Shown here piece after piece: positions 26,487 through 36,293 of a stretch of DNA of 64,000 nucleotides. Numbering within the stretch: position 1 is the stretch's first letter; each line of letters begins with the position of its first letter. The stretch spans positions 1,439,501-1,503,500 of the forward strand of contig NZ_UGOX01000001.1 in the NCBI RefSeq assembly GCF_900461555.1. The letters run 5' to 3'. The stretch comes from Legionella quinlivanii (GTDB lineage: Bacteria > Pseudomonadota > Gammaproteobacteria > Legionellales > Legionellaceae). The notes below the pieces were generated by a model. That model saw only the letters and a list, made by a program, of their open reading frames with translations. It searched no databases and was not told the DNA's origin. The translations under genes and the position numbers were made by a program.

Positions 26487-29400
26487 ATGTCTTATAAGTT
26501 TGAAGCGGGCAAGGATCTGATTATCCAGGAAGTCGTTGATAAATTACGTCAGAAAATGACCGGTGATCAGGGTCTTTATTGTGCCGAATTTGTTCGTCAG
26601 TTTTTTGGCACCGTTGCCCTTGAAGATTTGGGTGAATGGGACATTGATGACTTGTATGGTGCAGCTATCAATTTTTGGGCGCTCATTCAGCAACGTTCTC
26701 CCAATGAAACCAAAATTCGTATCTATAATCCCGATTACGAACGGCATGGATGGCAAACAACTCATACTGTTGTTGAGGTCATTACTGACGATATGCCTTT
26801 TCTGGTTGATACATTACGCATGGTGATTAACCGTCTTGGCCTGGTTTCCCATTTAGTGATTCATATGGGCGGATTTACTGTTCGCAGAGATAAACAGCAC
26901 CAGGTTGCTGAGGTATTGCCAAGAGGCAGCAGCGAAAAAGGCTCGTCCACCTATGTAGAAGCCCCTATTTTTATTGAGATTGATCGCCAGACTGATCCTG
27001 AAGTGCTTGAAGAATTACATCGTAATTTCGAGCGGGTTCTTGAAGATAATCGCGCCATCGTTGAAGATTGGCCAATGATGCGGCAACAAGTCCGTGAAGC
27101 GATTGACGAGCTTAGTGAAGCTGCAGGAATAATCGACCAGGCTGAGGTGGAAGAGGCCAAAGAATTTTTAGGCTGGATAGAAGACCATCATTTCACTTTT
27201 CTTGGTATACGGGATTATGATCTCGTTCATAAAGGACAGGAAACGATTCTTCAGCCGATTGCGCAAACGGGCTTGGGGGTTCTGAGATCCAGTATGAGCA
27301 AGTCAAATGTACGCAGTATTTCGGCAATGACGCCTGAAGCACGCGAACTGACATTATCCAATCGTGCTCTGGTGATGTTCAAGACTAATACAGAAGCTAC
27401 TGTTCACCGCAGTGCCTATACCGATTATATTGGTGTCAAACGCTTTAATAAACAAGGACAGGTCATCGGGGAGAGACGCATTATCGGTCTTTACACCTCT
27501 GCGGCCTATAATACCAATCCCAAGCATATTCCTTTTCTAAGGCATAAAGTCGCGACGGTAATGAAAAATTCTAATTTAAACCCTCGCAGCCATGCTGGCA
27601 AAGTGTTGCTGAATATTCTGGAAACCCTGCCCCGCGACGATTTGATCCAGGCGTCTGAAGATGAACTCCTGGAAATCTCTATGGGCATTTTTTACATGCA
27701 GGAACGCCGCCGTATCCGCATGTTTGCTCGTACAGACGTTTATCGCCGCTTTGTTTCCTGCCTGGTTTATGTGCCTAAGGAACGATTTAACACAGAATTG
27801 CGTCAGGCAATGCAAAAAGAACTTGCCGAGAGTTTTAACGCGCAGGAAATTAGCTTTTCGACCTGGTTTTCAGAATCGGTGCTTGCCCGTATTCACTTTA
27901 TTATCAAAACCAATCCTCAGGATAATACCGAGTGGGATTTCAAAGAAATCGAACAAAAGCTTATTGAAATTGGCCGCTCCTGGACAGATGATTTGCAGCA
28001 CTTTCTGTCAGAGGCCTTCGGTGAGGAAGTGTCAAACAGGCTGAATGCGCGCTACAAATCTGCTTTCCCTGGTGCTTATAAAGATAACTTTACTCCGCGA
28101 ACTGCAGTTTATGATATTAAACATATAGAGGCATTATCGAAAGATAACCCCCTGGTAATGAACTTCTATCGTCCGATGGATGAAGTGGCGAGCAGTTTCA
28201 GGCTAAAAATTTATCAACATGATAATACTATTCCGCTCTCAGATGTGCTGCCTATCATTGAACGGTTGGGTATGCGTGCTATTAGTGAAAGACCTTATAC
28301 TTTAAAATTTGACGATGGCAAAACAACCTGGATCAATGATTTTTCACTGCAATATACCGGCGGTGAATGTTTTGATATCGATGAAATTAAAGATTTATTC
28401 CAGAATGCCTTTGCCAGCGTCTGGTTTGGTGAAGCAGAAAATGACGGCTTCAATCAATTGGTTCTGGCCGCTGGTTTAAACTGGAGACAAGTCGCAGTCT
28501 TGCGTACTTACGCGCGTTATTTCAAGCAAATAGGTCTGACATTCAGCCAGGAATATATTGAGTCCGCACTGAATAACAATGCGCTGATTGCCAAAAAACT
28601 GGTTGAGCTTTTTGAAATGCGCTTTAATCCAGAGGCTAATCCCAAGCGTGAAATTCAATTTGGAGAGAAAGTTGAAGAAGTGTTTGCCGCACTGGATAAC
28701 GTCGCCAATCTGGATGAAGACAAAATTATCAGACAGTATGTGCATACAATGGCGGCGACCTTAAGGACGAACTATTATCAGTTGGACAAGCAGGGGAATT
28801 ATAAGCCCTATGTCTCTATTAAATTAAATAGCAGGCTGATACCCAATTTGCCTAAACCGCATCCCCTATTTGAGATTTTCGTTTATTCTCCCCGCTTCGA
28901 GGGAGTGCATCTTCGTGGCGGTAAAGTAGCTCGCGGGGGATTGCGATGGTCGGATCGTCGTGAAGACTTCCGCACTGAAATTCTGGGATTGATGAAAGCC
29001 CAGCAGGTCAAGAATGCGGTAATTGTGCCTTCAGGAGCGAAGGGAGGATTTGTTCCCAAACGTTTGCCTGCCAATGGTTCCAGAGAAGAGATTCTGGCGG
29101 AAGGTATCGCCTGTTATCAGGATTTCATTCGCGGCATGCTTGATATTACTGATAATTACAAAGACAGTCATGTGGTCAAACCAGACAATGTTATCTGTTT
29201 TGACGAAGATGATCCGTATCTGGTCGTCGCCGCTGATAAAGGGACTGCCACATTTTCTGATATTGCCAATGCAATCTCGCTGGAATTTGGATTCTGGCTG
29301 GGAGATGCGTTCGCTTCCGGCGGATCGGTGGGCTATGATCACAAGAAAATTGGTATTACCGCACGTGGGGCCTGGGAATCGGTCAAACGGCATTTCTATG

Positions 29401-31361
29401 AAATGAATGTCGATATCAATACCACTGACTTTACTGTGGTGGGTATTGGCGACATGGCGGGTGATGTATTTGGGAACGGGATGCTTTTATCGCATCGTAT
29501 CAAACTGGTTGCCGCGTTCAACCATATGCATATCTTCGTTGATCCAAACCCGAATCCCGAAACCAGTTTCAATGAACGCCAGCGCCTGTTCAATTTACCT
29601 CGCTCAACCTGGGCGGATTATGATAAAAAATTAATTTCCAAGGGTGGCGGTGTATTTAATCGTAATGCCAAATCGATCGCTGTCAGCAAGGAAATGAAGC
29701 AGGCATTCGGAATCAAGCAATCAGATATCGAGCCTAATGAACTGATTCGCATCATTTTACGTTCCAAAGTCGATTTGCTCTGGAGTGCTGGTATCGGTAC
29801 TTTTGTTAAAGCGACCACTGAAACGCATTTGGATGTTGGAGACCGAAGCAATGACGCTATCCGTATCAACGCGACTCAGTTACGCTGTAAAGTGGTTGCC
29901 GAGGGTGGAAATCTTGGTTTGACACAGCTTGCCAGAATTGAATATTCCCTGGCTGGCGGTTTAATTTATACTGATTTTATTGATAACTCCGCAGGGGTAA
30001 GTTGTTCAGATAAAGAAGTCAATATTAAGATTTTGCTGGATACAATAGTTGCTGCCGGTGATTTAACTTTTAAACAGCGAAATGAGCTTTTGGAAGAAAT
30101 GACGGAAGAAGTGGCGGCATTGGTGCTTAAAGATAATTTTGCCCAAACCCGGTCCATTAGCTTTACTGCCGAGAATTCCCTGCGGATGGTCGAGTTGCAT
30201 ACCCGTTATATTAACGAATTAGAGCGTACTGGTAAAATCGATCGGGCTTTGGAGTTTTTACCTGACGACAAAGTCTTCATGGAGAGAAAGCTCTTGGGCA
30301 AAGGGCTTGGGCGTCCAGCTATCGCGGTATTGCAAAGTTATAGTAAGACTATTCTTAAAGAGCAAATCCTGGCGACCAATGTGCCAGAGGATAGTTATCT
30401 AAAAGGCATTTTAGTGAGCTATTTCCCTAAACCTCTGCAAGAGCGATTCAGTAGGCAAATGCAGGAGCACCCATTGAAACGTGAAATTATTGCTACGAAA
30501 TTAAGCAATATCATCATTAATGAAATGGGTTTTCACTTTGTGTTTCGTATGCAAGAGGAAACCGGCGCGCCTGTATCGGCTATAGCAAGAGCTTATATGA
30601 TTGCAAGAAGTATTCTGGATATTGATAACATCTGGCATCAGATTGAAAATCTGGAAACGCTGATCACTGTTGAAAAGCAAATGGATCTGGTGATGTCTTG
30701 TGTGCGTTTGCTGAGACGAACCACAAGGTGGTTCTTGCGTAACCAACGTCTGCGTTTAAATATCAGTAAGGCCGTGAAGGCTTTTGCTCCAGGGGTTGCT
30801 GAGTTAAAACAGGCAATTCCTGGCATATTCGGGGCTGATTACAAGGAAGTTTATGCAAGTCAATATAATCAGCAACTGGAAGAGGGATTAAGTCCTGAAC
30901 TGGCTCGTGATTTAACGGCCGTCCGGGCTTTATTTTCAGCGATGGATATTGTTGAAATTGCTCGACAGCTTGATATTAGTGTCACCAAGGTGGCTGAACT
31001 TTATTTTGGGATTGGAGAGTTTCTCGATCTGCACTGGATCCGTTCTCAAATTATTGCTCATCCAACAGACAATAACTGGGAGGCATTGTCACGCGAAGCA
31101 TTACGGGATGATTTGGATTGGCAGCAAAGACAGCTTACTGTTGGAGTGATTACGCTGGACAACCAGCAGAAAGATTTCATGGGTTGTTTCACTGCATGGG
31201 CAGAGAGCCATTCCGGCTTGATTGAACGTTGGCAGCATATATTGGCTGATCTTCGTGCCAGTTCCAGTCTGAATTACACTATGTACTTTGTTGCGATTCG
31301 TGAACTGCTTGATTTAACGCAGACCACAATGCAAATGACTGAAAAAGAAGCCCTGGTGTAG
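26487..31361 (+). CDS. NAD-specific glutamate dehydrogenase (large, about 180 kDa class)
   Basis: This 1624-residue enzyme deaminates glutamate to 2-oxoglutarate with NAD, feeding amino-acid carbon into the TCA cycle, which suits an amino-acid-using organism. The layout follows the large bacterial class: an N-terminal ACT-like regulatory half (to about 700), the catalytic core with RGGLRWSDRREDFRTE and VPSGAKGGFV (about 805-855), the dinucleotide-binding part with GIGDMAGDVFGNGML (about 985), and a C-terminal helical domain. No frameshift is seen. The stretch AEGGNLGLTQLARIE near 1135 matches the family. Confidence 0.95.
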   Translation: MSYKFEAGKDLIIQEVVDKLRQKMTGDQGLYCAEFVRQFFGTVALEDLGEWDIDDLYGAAINFWALIQQRSPNETKIRIYNPDYERHGWQTTHTVVEVITDDMPFLVDTLRMVINRLGLVSHLVIHMGGFTVRRDKQHQVAEVLPRGSSEKGSSTYVEAPIFIEIDRQTDPEVLEELHRNFERVLEDNRAIVEDWPMMRQQVREAIDELSEAAGIIDQAEVEEAKEFLGWIEDHHFTFLGIRDYDLVHKGQETILQPIAQTGLGVLRSSMSKSNVRSISAMTPEARELTLSNRALVMFKTNTEATVHRSAYTDYIGVKRFNKQGQVIGERRIIGLYTSAAYNTNPKHIPFLRHKVATVMKNSNLNPRSHAGKVLLNILETLPRDDLIQASEDELLEISMGIFYMQERRRIRMFARTDVYRRFVSCLVYVPKERFNTELRQAMQKELAESFNAQEISFSTWFSESVLARIHFIIKTNPQDNTEWDFKEIEQKLIEIGRSWTDDLQHFLSEAFGEEVSNRLNARYKSAFPGAYKDNFTPRTAVYDIKHIEALSKDNPLVMNFYRPMDEVASSFRLKIYQHDNTIPLSDVLPIIERLGMRAISERPYTLKFDDGKTTWINDFSLQYTGGECFDIDEIKDLFQNAFASVWFGEAENDGFNQLVLAAGLNWRQVAVLRTYARYFKQIGLTFSQEYIESALNNNALIAKKLVELFEMRFNPEANPKREIQFGEKVEEVFAALDNVANLDEDKIIRQYVHTMAATLRTNYYQLDKQGNYKPYVSIKLNSRLIPNLPKPHPLFEIFVYSPRFEGVHLRGGKVARGGLRWSDRREDFRTEILGLMKAQQVKNAVIVPSGAKGGFVPKRLPANGSREEILAEGIACYQDFIRGMLDITDNYKDSHVVKPDNVICFDEDDPYLVVAADKGTATFSDIANAISLEFGFWLGDAFASGGSVGYDHKKIGITARGAWESVKRHFYEMNVDINTTDFTVVGIGDMAGDVFGNGMLLSHRIKLVAAFNHMHIFVDPNPNPETSFNERQRLFNLPRSTWADYDKKLISKGGGVFNRNAKSIAVSKEMKQAFGIKQSDIEPNELIRIILRSKVDLLWSAGIGTFVKATTETHLDVGDRSNDAIRINATQLRCKVVAEGGNLGLTQLARIEYSLAGGLIYTDFIDNSAGVSCSDKEVNIKILLDTIVAAGDLTFKQRNELLEEMTEEVAALVLKDNFAQTRSISFTAENSLRMVELHTRYINELERTGKIDRALEFLPDDKVFMERKLLGKGLGRPAIAVLQSYSKTILKEQILATNVPEDSYLKGILVSYFPKPLQERFSRQMQEHPLKREIIATKLSNIIINEMGFHFVFRMQEETGAPVSAIARAYMIARSILDIDNIWHQIENLETLITVEKQMDLVMSCVRLLRRTTRWFLRNQRLRLNISKAVKAFAPGVAELKQAIPGIFGADYKEVYASQYNQQLEEGLSPELARDLTAVRALFSAMDIVEIARQLDISVTKVAELYFGIGEFLDLHWIRSQIIAHPTDNNWEALSREALRDDLDWQQRQLTVGVITLDNQQKDFMGCFTAWAESHSGLIERWQHILADLRASSSLNYTMYFVAIRELLDLTQTTMQMTEKEALV

Positions 31362-31427
31362 AGCGCTGAATTACTAGTGTTCAATAAGTATCTACACATC
31401 TCTGAAAACAGAGTCCGCTACTCGCTT

Positions 31428-31507
31428 CTACGTCCCTCGGCTTGTCCGAGGGATCCAGGAAACTCATAGAGAAACACTGGACCCTGCGAACAAGCCGCAG
31501 GGCGTAG
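31428..31507. repeat. Palindromic repeat, family B, copy 1
   Basis: CTACGTCC at the left pairs with GGCGTAG at the right. Each arm also has its own hairpin: CCTCGG-CTTGT-CCGAGG on the left and CCCTGCG...CGCAGGG on the right. A related unit is at 54219-54298. The surrounding gap (31362-31671) holds no gene. Confidence 0.75.
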
Positions 31508-31671
31508 GGGTGATGGGTAGATACTATGGACTTGTTCGTGGGATTCAGTGAGATCTGTGAACCAAACTTATAGAACACGCGTATCATTCTAAATCAATTA
31601 AATGATTGCTTTTATGCTCATATCTTGAAATGATAAAGTCACTTGCTTGGGATTTTACAAAAGGAGTTCAG

Positions 31672-32223
31672 ATGTACAGAAGGGAGTTGGTGACCCATTA
31701 TTCAAGTGGTTCCAAGTTTTTTCACTGGCTGATAGCCTTACTGGTGCTCGGGATGCTCGCGGTAGGATTTTTTCTTGATGAGATCCCTGATCAGTATGCA
31801 GCAACAGCGTATATGGTACACAAATCATTAGGTTTGAGTATTCTTTTGCTGGTTATACTTCGGATTATCTGGTTAATTAAAAGTGGAAGACCTCCGTTAC
31901 CAGAAAATGTTCCACTCTGGGAAAAGATTCTTTCCCGCGTAGTGCAATATTCTATGTATTTATTTCTTATATTAATGCCGCTTTCCGGATGGATCATGTC
32001 GGTCGCTGCTGATCGCACTCCAAGCTATTTTGGCTTTTTTAATGTTCCTTTTCCCGGAGTGATGCCTGATAAAAGCCTGTCCGATTTAATGTTCGAGTTT
32101 CATGAAACCATCGCCTGGATCCTGATTGCATTAATTGTTCTGCATGTTGCAGGGGCTTTAAAACATCATTTTATTGACAGAGATGATGTATTAAGAAAGA
32201 TGCTGCCGGGCTCTAAGAAGTAA
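31672..32223 (+). CDS. Cytochrome b561
   Basis: A 183-residue four-helix membrane cytochrome b of the bacterial b561 type, with haem-ligand histidines in KFFHWLIA near the start, MVHKSLG, and two in the last helices (EFHETIAW, LHVAGALKHH). It likely passes electrons between quinone and a periplasmic acceptor or superoxide. I start at the ATG 31672 (MYRRELVTHYS), preceded by AAGGAG at 5 nt; the frame extends 22 codons further. Repeat B precedes it and repeat A follows. Confidence 0.88.
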   Translation: MYRRELVTHYSSGSKFFHWLIALLVLGMLAVGFFLDEIPDQYAATAYMVHKSLGLSILLLVILRIIWLIKSGRPPLPENVPLWEKILSRVVQYSMYLFLILMPLSGWIMSVAADRTPSYFGFFNVPFPGVMPDKSLSDLMFEFHETIAWILIALIVLHVAGALKHHFIDRDDVLRKMLPGSKK

Positions 32224-32309
32224 CTCGCAGTTTCTACAGTAAAGTTAATTAAACTGTCCTACCCCGCGAAAGCGTTGTTGCGTAAATAGAACCAAGAAAC
32301 TAAGCTGTT

Positions 32310-32393
32310 GTCTTTGCGAACATAGTGAAGCAATCCAGATTGAAACTTGAATTGAGTTAGGATCTGGATTGCTTCGCTAACGCTCGCAAAGAC
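32310..32393. repeat. Palindromic intergenic repeat, family A, copy 2
   Basis: Core from GTCTTTGCGA to TCGCAAAGAC, in the same orientation as copy 1 and with the same left flank (CCCCGCGAA, then AAATAGAACCAAG, from about 32262). It lies between convergent cytochrome b561 and ygfZ. Confidence 0.9.
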
Positions 32394-32412
32394 GGTTTTT
32401 GGTGTATCTAAC

Positions 32413-33402
32413 TTAATGGCAGTAAAAGCCGGCGGGTATGTTTTCCTGTAATCTGACAGAATTCTGATGCCCTTCAAAATAAACCCTCTCTGGATGCTCA
32501 AAAAGAATACTCGCTGCAGCCAGGTATTGGTTGTTTTCTAAAGGACAAAAATCGACAAGTTCTCCCAGCTCGCTATTTCGATCATCCGCTAAAATACGCT
32601 GGCCAAGCACTAAGGGCTCATCAGTCTCAATCAGATAAATAGCAAGTTTATGTTTAAGTTTGGCTTTATAATGGGTACGGGCGATAATCTCCTGTCCTTT
32701 ATAACAGCCTTTCTGGAAATCAAGATATCCCGCCAGATGCAAATCCAACCGGTGCGGTAGAAAAAGCCCACGGGATGAGGGGTAAATTTCTATTTGCCTG
32801 CGTCTAAGTTGTAGCTGATGCCATGCAAGGGAACCATAGAACTGCTTTTGTGCAATAAATCTATTCTTAAGATCATCGCTTCGGCTTATTACATGATAAT
32901 AATTATTGCCAAGGGAGTAACAGCAAAGCGCATCGTTGAATACAAGCCCATATTGCTGTTCGGGTAGTTCAATGTCCAAATGAGCGAGCGGCTGGGAGCC
33001 GGGCGAGGAATATAAGCCAAAAATGAAGAAATCAGAAACAGCATGCAATTTAACCCGGCTAAGCATGGCAGGCTTGTTGAGTGACTCAATGGTTTTATCA
33101 CATAAATCCTTGGGTACAATCAAATAGTAGTGTTGCCAGCTTATAATATCTGCCAGGCTTAAAATTCTGCCTTTCAGGTTACAGAATACTCCCTGCCGCA
33201 TTTTGTCAGATGTCACTTTTGAGACATCACAGCTTAATTGGCCCTGTAGAAATTCCATTGATTTATTACCGCTGACTTCAATAAGAGTCAGGTAACTCAA
33301 ATCAAACAGTGCTGCAGATTCTTCTCCCAGAGGGAAAAGCCTGCTCTCTTTGGAGGAATCAATTTGAGAATAAACTCGGTTATCAATTTGAATAGTGTTC
33401 AT
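32413..33402 (-). CDS. ygfZ: Folate-binding YgfZ/GcvT-like protein
   Basis: A 329-residue YgfZ protein, which binds folate and helps maintain or repair certain iron-sulfur enzymes such as MiaB. The diagnostic motif is KGCYKGQEI (about residue 239), with its conserved Cys. It begins at an ATG at 33402, with a TTG six codons upstream as alternative. It diverges from sdhE across about 80 bp. Confidence 0.9.
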   Translation of the reverse strand: MNTIQIDNRVYSQIDSSKESRLFPLGEESAALFDLSYLTLIEVSGNKSMEFLQGQLSCDVSKVTSDKMRQGVFCNLKGRILSLADIISWQHYYLIVPKDLCDKTIESLNKPAMLSRVKLHAVSDFFIFGLYSSPGSQPLAHLDIELPEQQYGLVFNDALCCYSLGNNYYHVISRSDDLKNRFIAQKQFYGSLAWHQLQLRRRQIEIYPSSRGLFLPHRLDLHLAGYLDFQKGCYKGQEIIARTHYKAKLKHKLAIYLIETDEPLVLGQRILADDRNSELGELVDFCPLENNQYLAAASILFEHPERVYFEGHQNSVRLQENIPAGFYCH

Positions 33403-33481
33403 AAAAGCGCCTGATAACAATAAATTTGCAGTACATTAGCATTCTATTGTAACATTTGCCGATTTTTAAAATACATAAATT

Positions 33482-33736
33482 ATGATAGATCCAATTAGAA
33501 AAGCCAGAATTGAATGGCGATGCCGCAGAGGAATGCTTGAACTTGATTTGCTGTTCCAGTCTTTTCTTGAGTACAGTTTTGCCGAGATGAAGAGTGAGCA
33601 GTTTGATACGCTGGAAAGATTATTAAGCTGTGATGATCCGGATTTGTATAACTGGTTGATGACAGAAGAATCGCCTGAGGATAAGGAGTTGTCCGAACTT
33701 GTACAATTCATTAAGTTACGGCATAGAGTTAAATAG
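33482..33736 (+). CDS. sdhE: FAD assembly factor SdhE
   Basis: SdhE (YgfY/CptB) promotes covalent flavinylation of succinate dehydrogenase. The 84-residue protein has the family RGxxE motif in CRRGMLELD (about residue 15) and the LLSCDDPDLYNWL stretch. It is divergent from ygfZ and overlaps the next gene, ygfX, by 38 nt, the pairing known from enterobacteria. Confidence 0.93.
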   Translation: MIDPIRKARIEWRCRRGMLELDLLFQSFLEYSFAEMKSEQFDTLERLLSCDDPDLYNWLMTEESPEDKELSELVQFIKLRHRVK

Positions 33737-34109
33737 ATCGCCAAACTATATCAAAACAGCCTCCATACTGTATCTGTTTGCATTCCTTATGTTAATGGAA
33801 TCTTCTCTTCTGCTGTTTTTAAAACTGGTTTTGACTTGCCTCGTTATTCTCCAGATGCTTTATATTCTGAAGTCTCCTTATCCTTCAGGAAAAATCCGCA
33901 TCCAGTATATCTATGATGAGTGGATCCTTGACAAAAACGGACAGCGCATAATCTTCACTCGGCGAAGGGTTTTGTTAAACACCGGACTATTTTTTCTTCT
34001 AGAGTTGTCCACCCCAGAGCAGCGAAAAATTATACCTGTATTCCTCGATCAGCTATCTCATACAGAATTTCGCTCAATTATCCTCGGTTTGAATATGAAT
34101 GAGTTATAA
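33699..34109 (+). CDS. ygfX: YgfX-like small membrane protein (TTG start)
   Basis: A 136-residue protein with two adjacent membrane helices (about residues 22-57) and a soluble C-terminal part, as in YgfX/CptA. The start motif SYGIELNRSP fits the family's opening. No ATG or GTG exists at the right place; a TTG at 33699, preceded by AAGGAG at 10 nt inside sdhE, is the best start and implies coupling to sdhE. In E. coli the pair was proposed as a toxin-antitoxin, though SdhE's main role is flavinylation. Confidence 0.75.
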   Translation: MYNSLSYGIELNRSPNYIKTASILYLFAFLMLMESSLLLFLKLVLTCLVILQMLYILKSPYPSGKIRIQYIYDEWILDKNGQRIIFTRRRVLLNTGLFFLLELSTPEQRKIIPVFLDQLSHTEFRSIILGLNMNEL

Positions 34110-34181
34110 TCAATAAGAACAATGTTAAAGCAATCATTGGTTGTGACGATAAATCAGATGTGAGCAATTAAAGAGCATATT

Positions 34182-34721
34182 ATGGCTGCGCTAGAAAAAG
34201 ATCTCGATAGGGAATTAGTGAACCAGGCGCGAAGTGGAGAAAGAGCGGCTATTGGTAGACTTTTGTGCCATTATCGTCCCAGCATTGTATACCAGATCAG
34301 AGCGCAGGTAGATGAAATGGCTGATGTAGAAGATCTTGCTCAGGAAGTTTGCATAAAAGTGTTTCGTTTTATCAATCAATTTGATCATAAAGCTAATTTT
34401 AAGACCTGGTTATACAAGATTACCCAAACGACAATTATTAATTATTATCGAAGCCGGCGTCTGGATACTGTAGAAATTTTCAGCGAGGAGCCCGATACGC
34501 AGGACAGCTCACCCGAGCAAGAGGCAATTCGTTTGGAACTCAGTGAGAAGATAACCAGGTTCCTACTGAGTTTACCAAAAACTCTACAGAAGTGTTTTTA
34601 TCTATACAGTGTTTTAGGTTTGGCCTATGAAGAGATTGCTCGCAGAATGCATTGCCCTTTAGGCACAGTTCGCTCAAGAATACACCGTATTCGCTCAACA
34701 ATTCTGATTATTCTCAAATAG
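34182..34721 (+). CDS. rpoE: ECF RNA polymerase sigma factor, RpoE-like
   Basis: A 179-residue ECF sigma factor. Region 2 has [20 protein letters not shown] and FKTWLYKIT (core and -10 binding); region 4 has the helix-turn-helix [22 protein letters not shown]. It resembles RpoE, but no rseA-like anti-sigma gene follows; ruvB starts about 80 nt downstream. Its regulon and control are unknown. Confidence 0.87.
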   Translation: MAALEKDLDRELVNQARSGERAAIGRLLCHYRPSIVYQIRAQVDEMADVEDLAQEVCIKVFRFINQFDHKANFKTWLYKITQTTIINYYRSRRLDTVEIFSEEPDTQDSSPEQEAIRLELSEKITRFLLSLPKTLQKCFYLYSVLGLAYEEIARRMHCPLGTVRSRIHRIRSTILIILK

Positions 34722-34801
34722 ATTTATTTGTCATTGATCTTGCTATTATCTTGTTCGATAGCTGTGCTAGAATGTGGCATTTGATAATAACACGAATAAA
34801 A

Positions 34802-35812
34802 ATGCTCGAAAGCGACCGTTTGATAAGTGCTATCCAAATTGGCTCAGAAGAAGCTATCGATCGAGCGATCCGCCCATTGAATCTTGATGATTATATTGGC
34901 CAGGATGCGGTTCGCACTCAAATGCGCATTTTTATTGAAGCGGCGAGAAAGCGATACGACGCGCTTGATCATGTTCTCGTTTTCGGGCCTCCAGGCTTAG
35001 GTAAAACCACTCTTGCAGGTATTATTGCCCATGAAATGGGAGTCAATCTGCGCCAAACGTCCGGGCCAGTATTAGAAAAAGCCGGTGATATTGCAGCTTT
35101 ATTGACCAATCTTGAAGAAAACGATATTTTATTTATTGATGAAATTCATCGATTAAGCCCAGTCATTGAAGAAATCCTGTATCCTGCGATGGAAGATTAT
35201 AAACTGGATATCATGATTGGCGAAGGACCAGCCGCTCGCTCCATTAAACTCGAATTGCCCCCATTCACACTGGTGGGAGCCACTACCCGCGCCGGCTTGC
35301 TGACCTCCCCATTAAGAGATCGCTTTGGTATAGTTCAGCGCCTTGAATTCTACTCAACTGACTCCTTAACCCAAATCGTGAAGCGTTCAGCCAATCTGCT
35401 TAAAGTCAGTACAGAGGAGGCTGGTGCAAAAGAAATTGCCTTACGTTCACGAGGAACACCTCGAATTGCCAATCGTTTACTCCGACGCGTACGGGATTAT
35501 GCTGAGGTTTGCGGGGAAGGTATAATCACTCTGCATATGGCGAAAAAGGCACTTGAGATGCTTGATATCGATAAAAACGGTTTCGATATGATGGACAGAA
35601 AATTATTACTGGCAGTCATTGAGCGCTTTGATGGTGGCCCTGTCGGGGTTGACAGTATCGCTGCGGCAATTGGTGAAGAGAAAGGAACGATTGAAGATGT
35701 GCTGGAGCCCTTCTTAATTCAGCAGGGGTTTCTAATGCGTACCCCGAGAGGCCGTGTCGCTTCAGCCCAGGCGTACCATCTTTTTGGATTACAGCCGGCG
35801 GAGCGTGTCTAG
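34802..35812 (+). CDS. ruvB: Holliday junction branch migration ATPase RuvB
   Basis: RuvB is the hexameric AAA+ motor that, with RuvA, drives branch migration of Holliday junctions. Walker [10 protein letters not shown] (62-70), Walker B with DEIHRLSP, and sensor GATTRAGLL are present, followed by the winged helix near the C-terminus. The ATG at 34802 gives 336 residues, the usual length; the frame extends about 50 codons upstream without similarity. The ruvA and ruvC genes, often next to ruvB, are not here. Its stop overlaps the GTG of ybgC. Confidence 0.96.
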   Translation: MLESDRLISAIQIGSEEAIDRAIRPLNLDDYIGQDAVRTQMRIFIEAARKRYDALDHVLVFGPPGLGKTTLAGIIAHEMGVNLRQTSGPVLEKAGDIAALLTNLEENDILFIDEIHRLSPVIEEILYPAMEDYKLDIMIGEGPAARSIKLELPPFTLVGATTRAGLLTSPLRDRFGIVQRLEFYSTDSLTQIVKRSANLLKVSTEEAGAKEIALRSRGTPRIANRLLRRVRDYAEVCGEGIITLHMAKKALEMLDIDKNGFDMMDRKLLLAVIERFDGGPVGVDSIAAAIGEEKGTIEDVLEPFLIQQGFLMRTPRGRVASAQAYHLFGLQPAERV

Positions 35813-36210
35813 TGTCTCAATTCACACATTCAAGTCAGTTTCGTGTTTATGCCGAAGATACCGATTTCATGGGTATCGTTTATTATGCCAATTATCTGAA
35901 ATTTTGCGAAAGAGCAAGAACCGAGATGTTGCGAAACAATGGCCTGGTACTTACTGAGTTAGCAAAGCAGGACTGCCATTTTGTTATCACAAATGTGGAG
36001 TTAAAATATAAACAGCCTGCCAGATTAGATGATCTTATAACTATTACCTGCAATATAAAAAATAAAACGGCATGCAGTATTGTATTTGAACAAACCATAA
36101 AGAATGAGCATAATAGCGAGCTTTGCAGTGCATTGGTGACAATTGTCTGTGTAAACAGGCATACCAAGCCGCGGCGCTTGCCAGATCGATTCAATTTATT
36201 GCAAAAATGA
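35812..36210 (+). CDS. ybgC: Acyl-CoA thioesterase YbgC (Tol-Pal associated)
   Basis: A 132-residue hot-dog-fold thioesterase with the catalytic Asp18 in EDTDFMGIVYYANYLKF. YbgC hydrolyses short or medium acyl-CoA and is conserved beside tolQRA. It starts at a GTG whose first base is the last base of the ruvB stop, so translation is coupled. Confidence 0.93.
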   Translation: MSQFTHSSQFRVYAEDTDFMGIVYYANYLKFCERARTEMLRNNGLVLTELAKQDCHFVITNVELKYKQPARLDDLITITCNIKNKTACSIVFEQTIKNEHNSELCSALVTIVCVNRHTKPRRLPDRFNLLQK

Positions 36211-36293
36211 CATTATCGGTCATTGTGGAAAGACATTTTTTTTGAAATTATTGAGTAACATCAAATCAACTTCTAAAAAGCTGGAGGAATACA

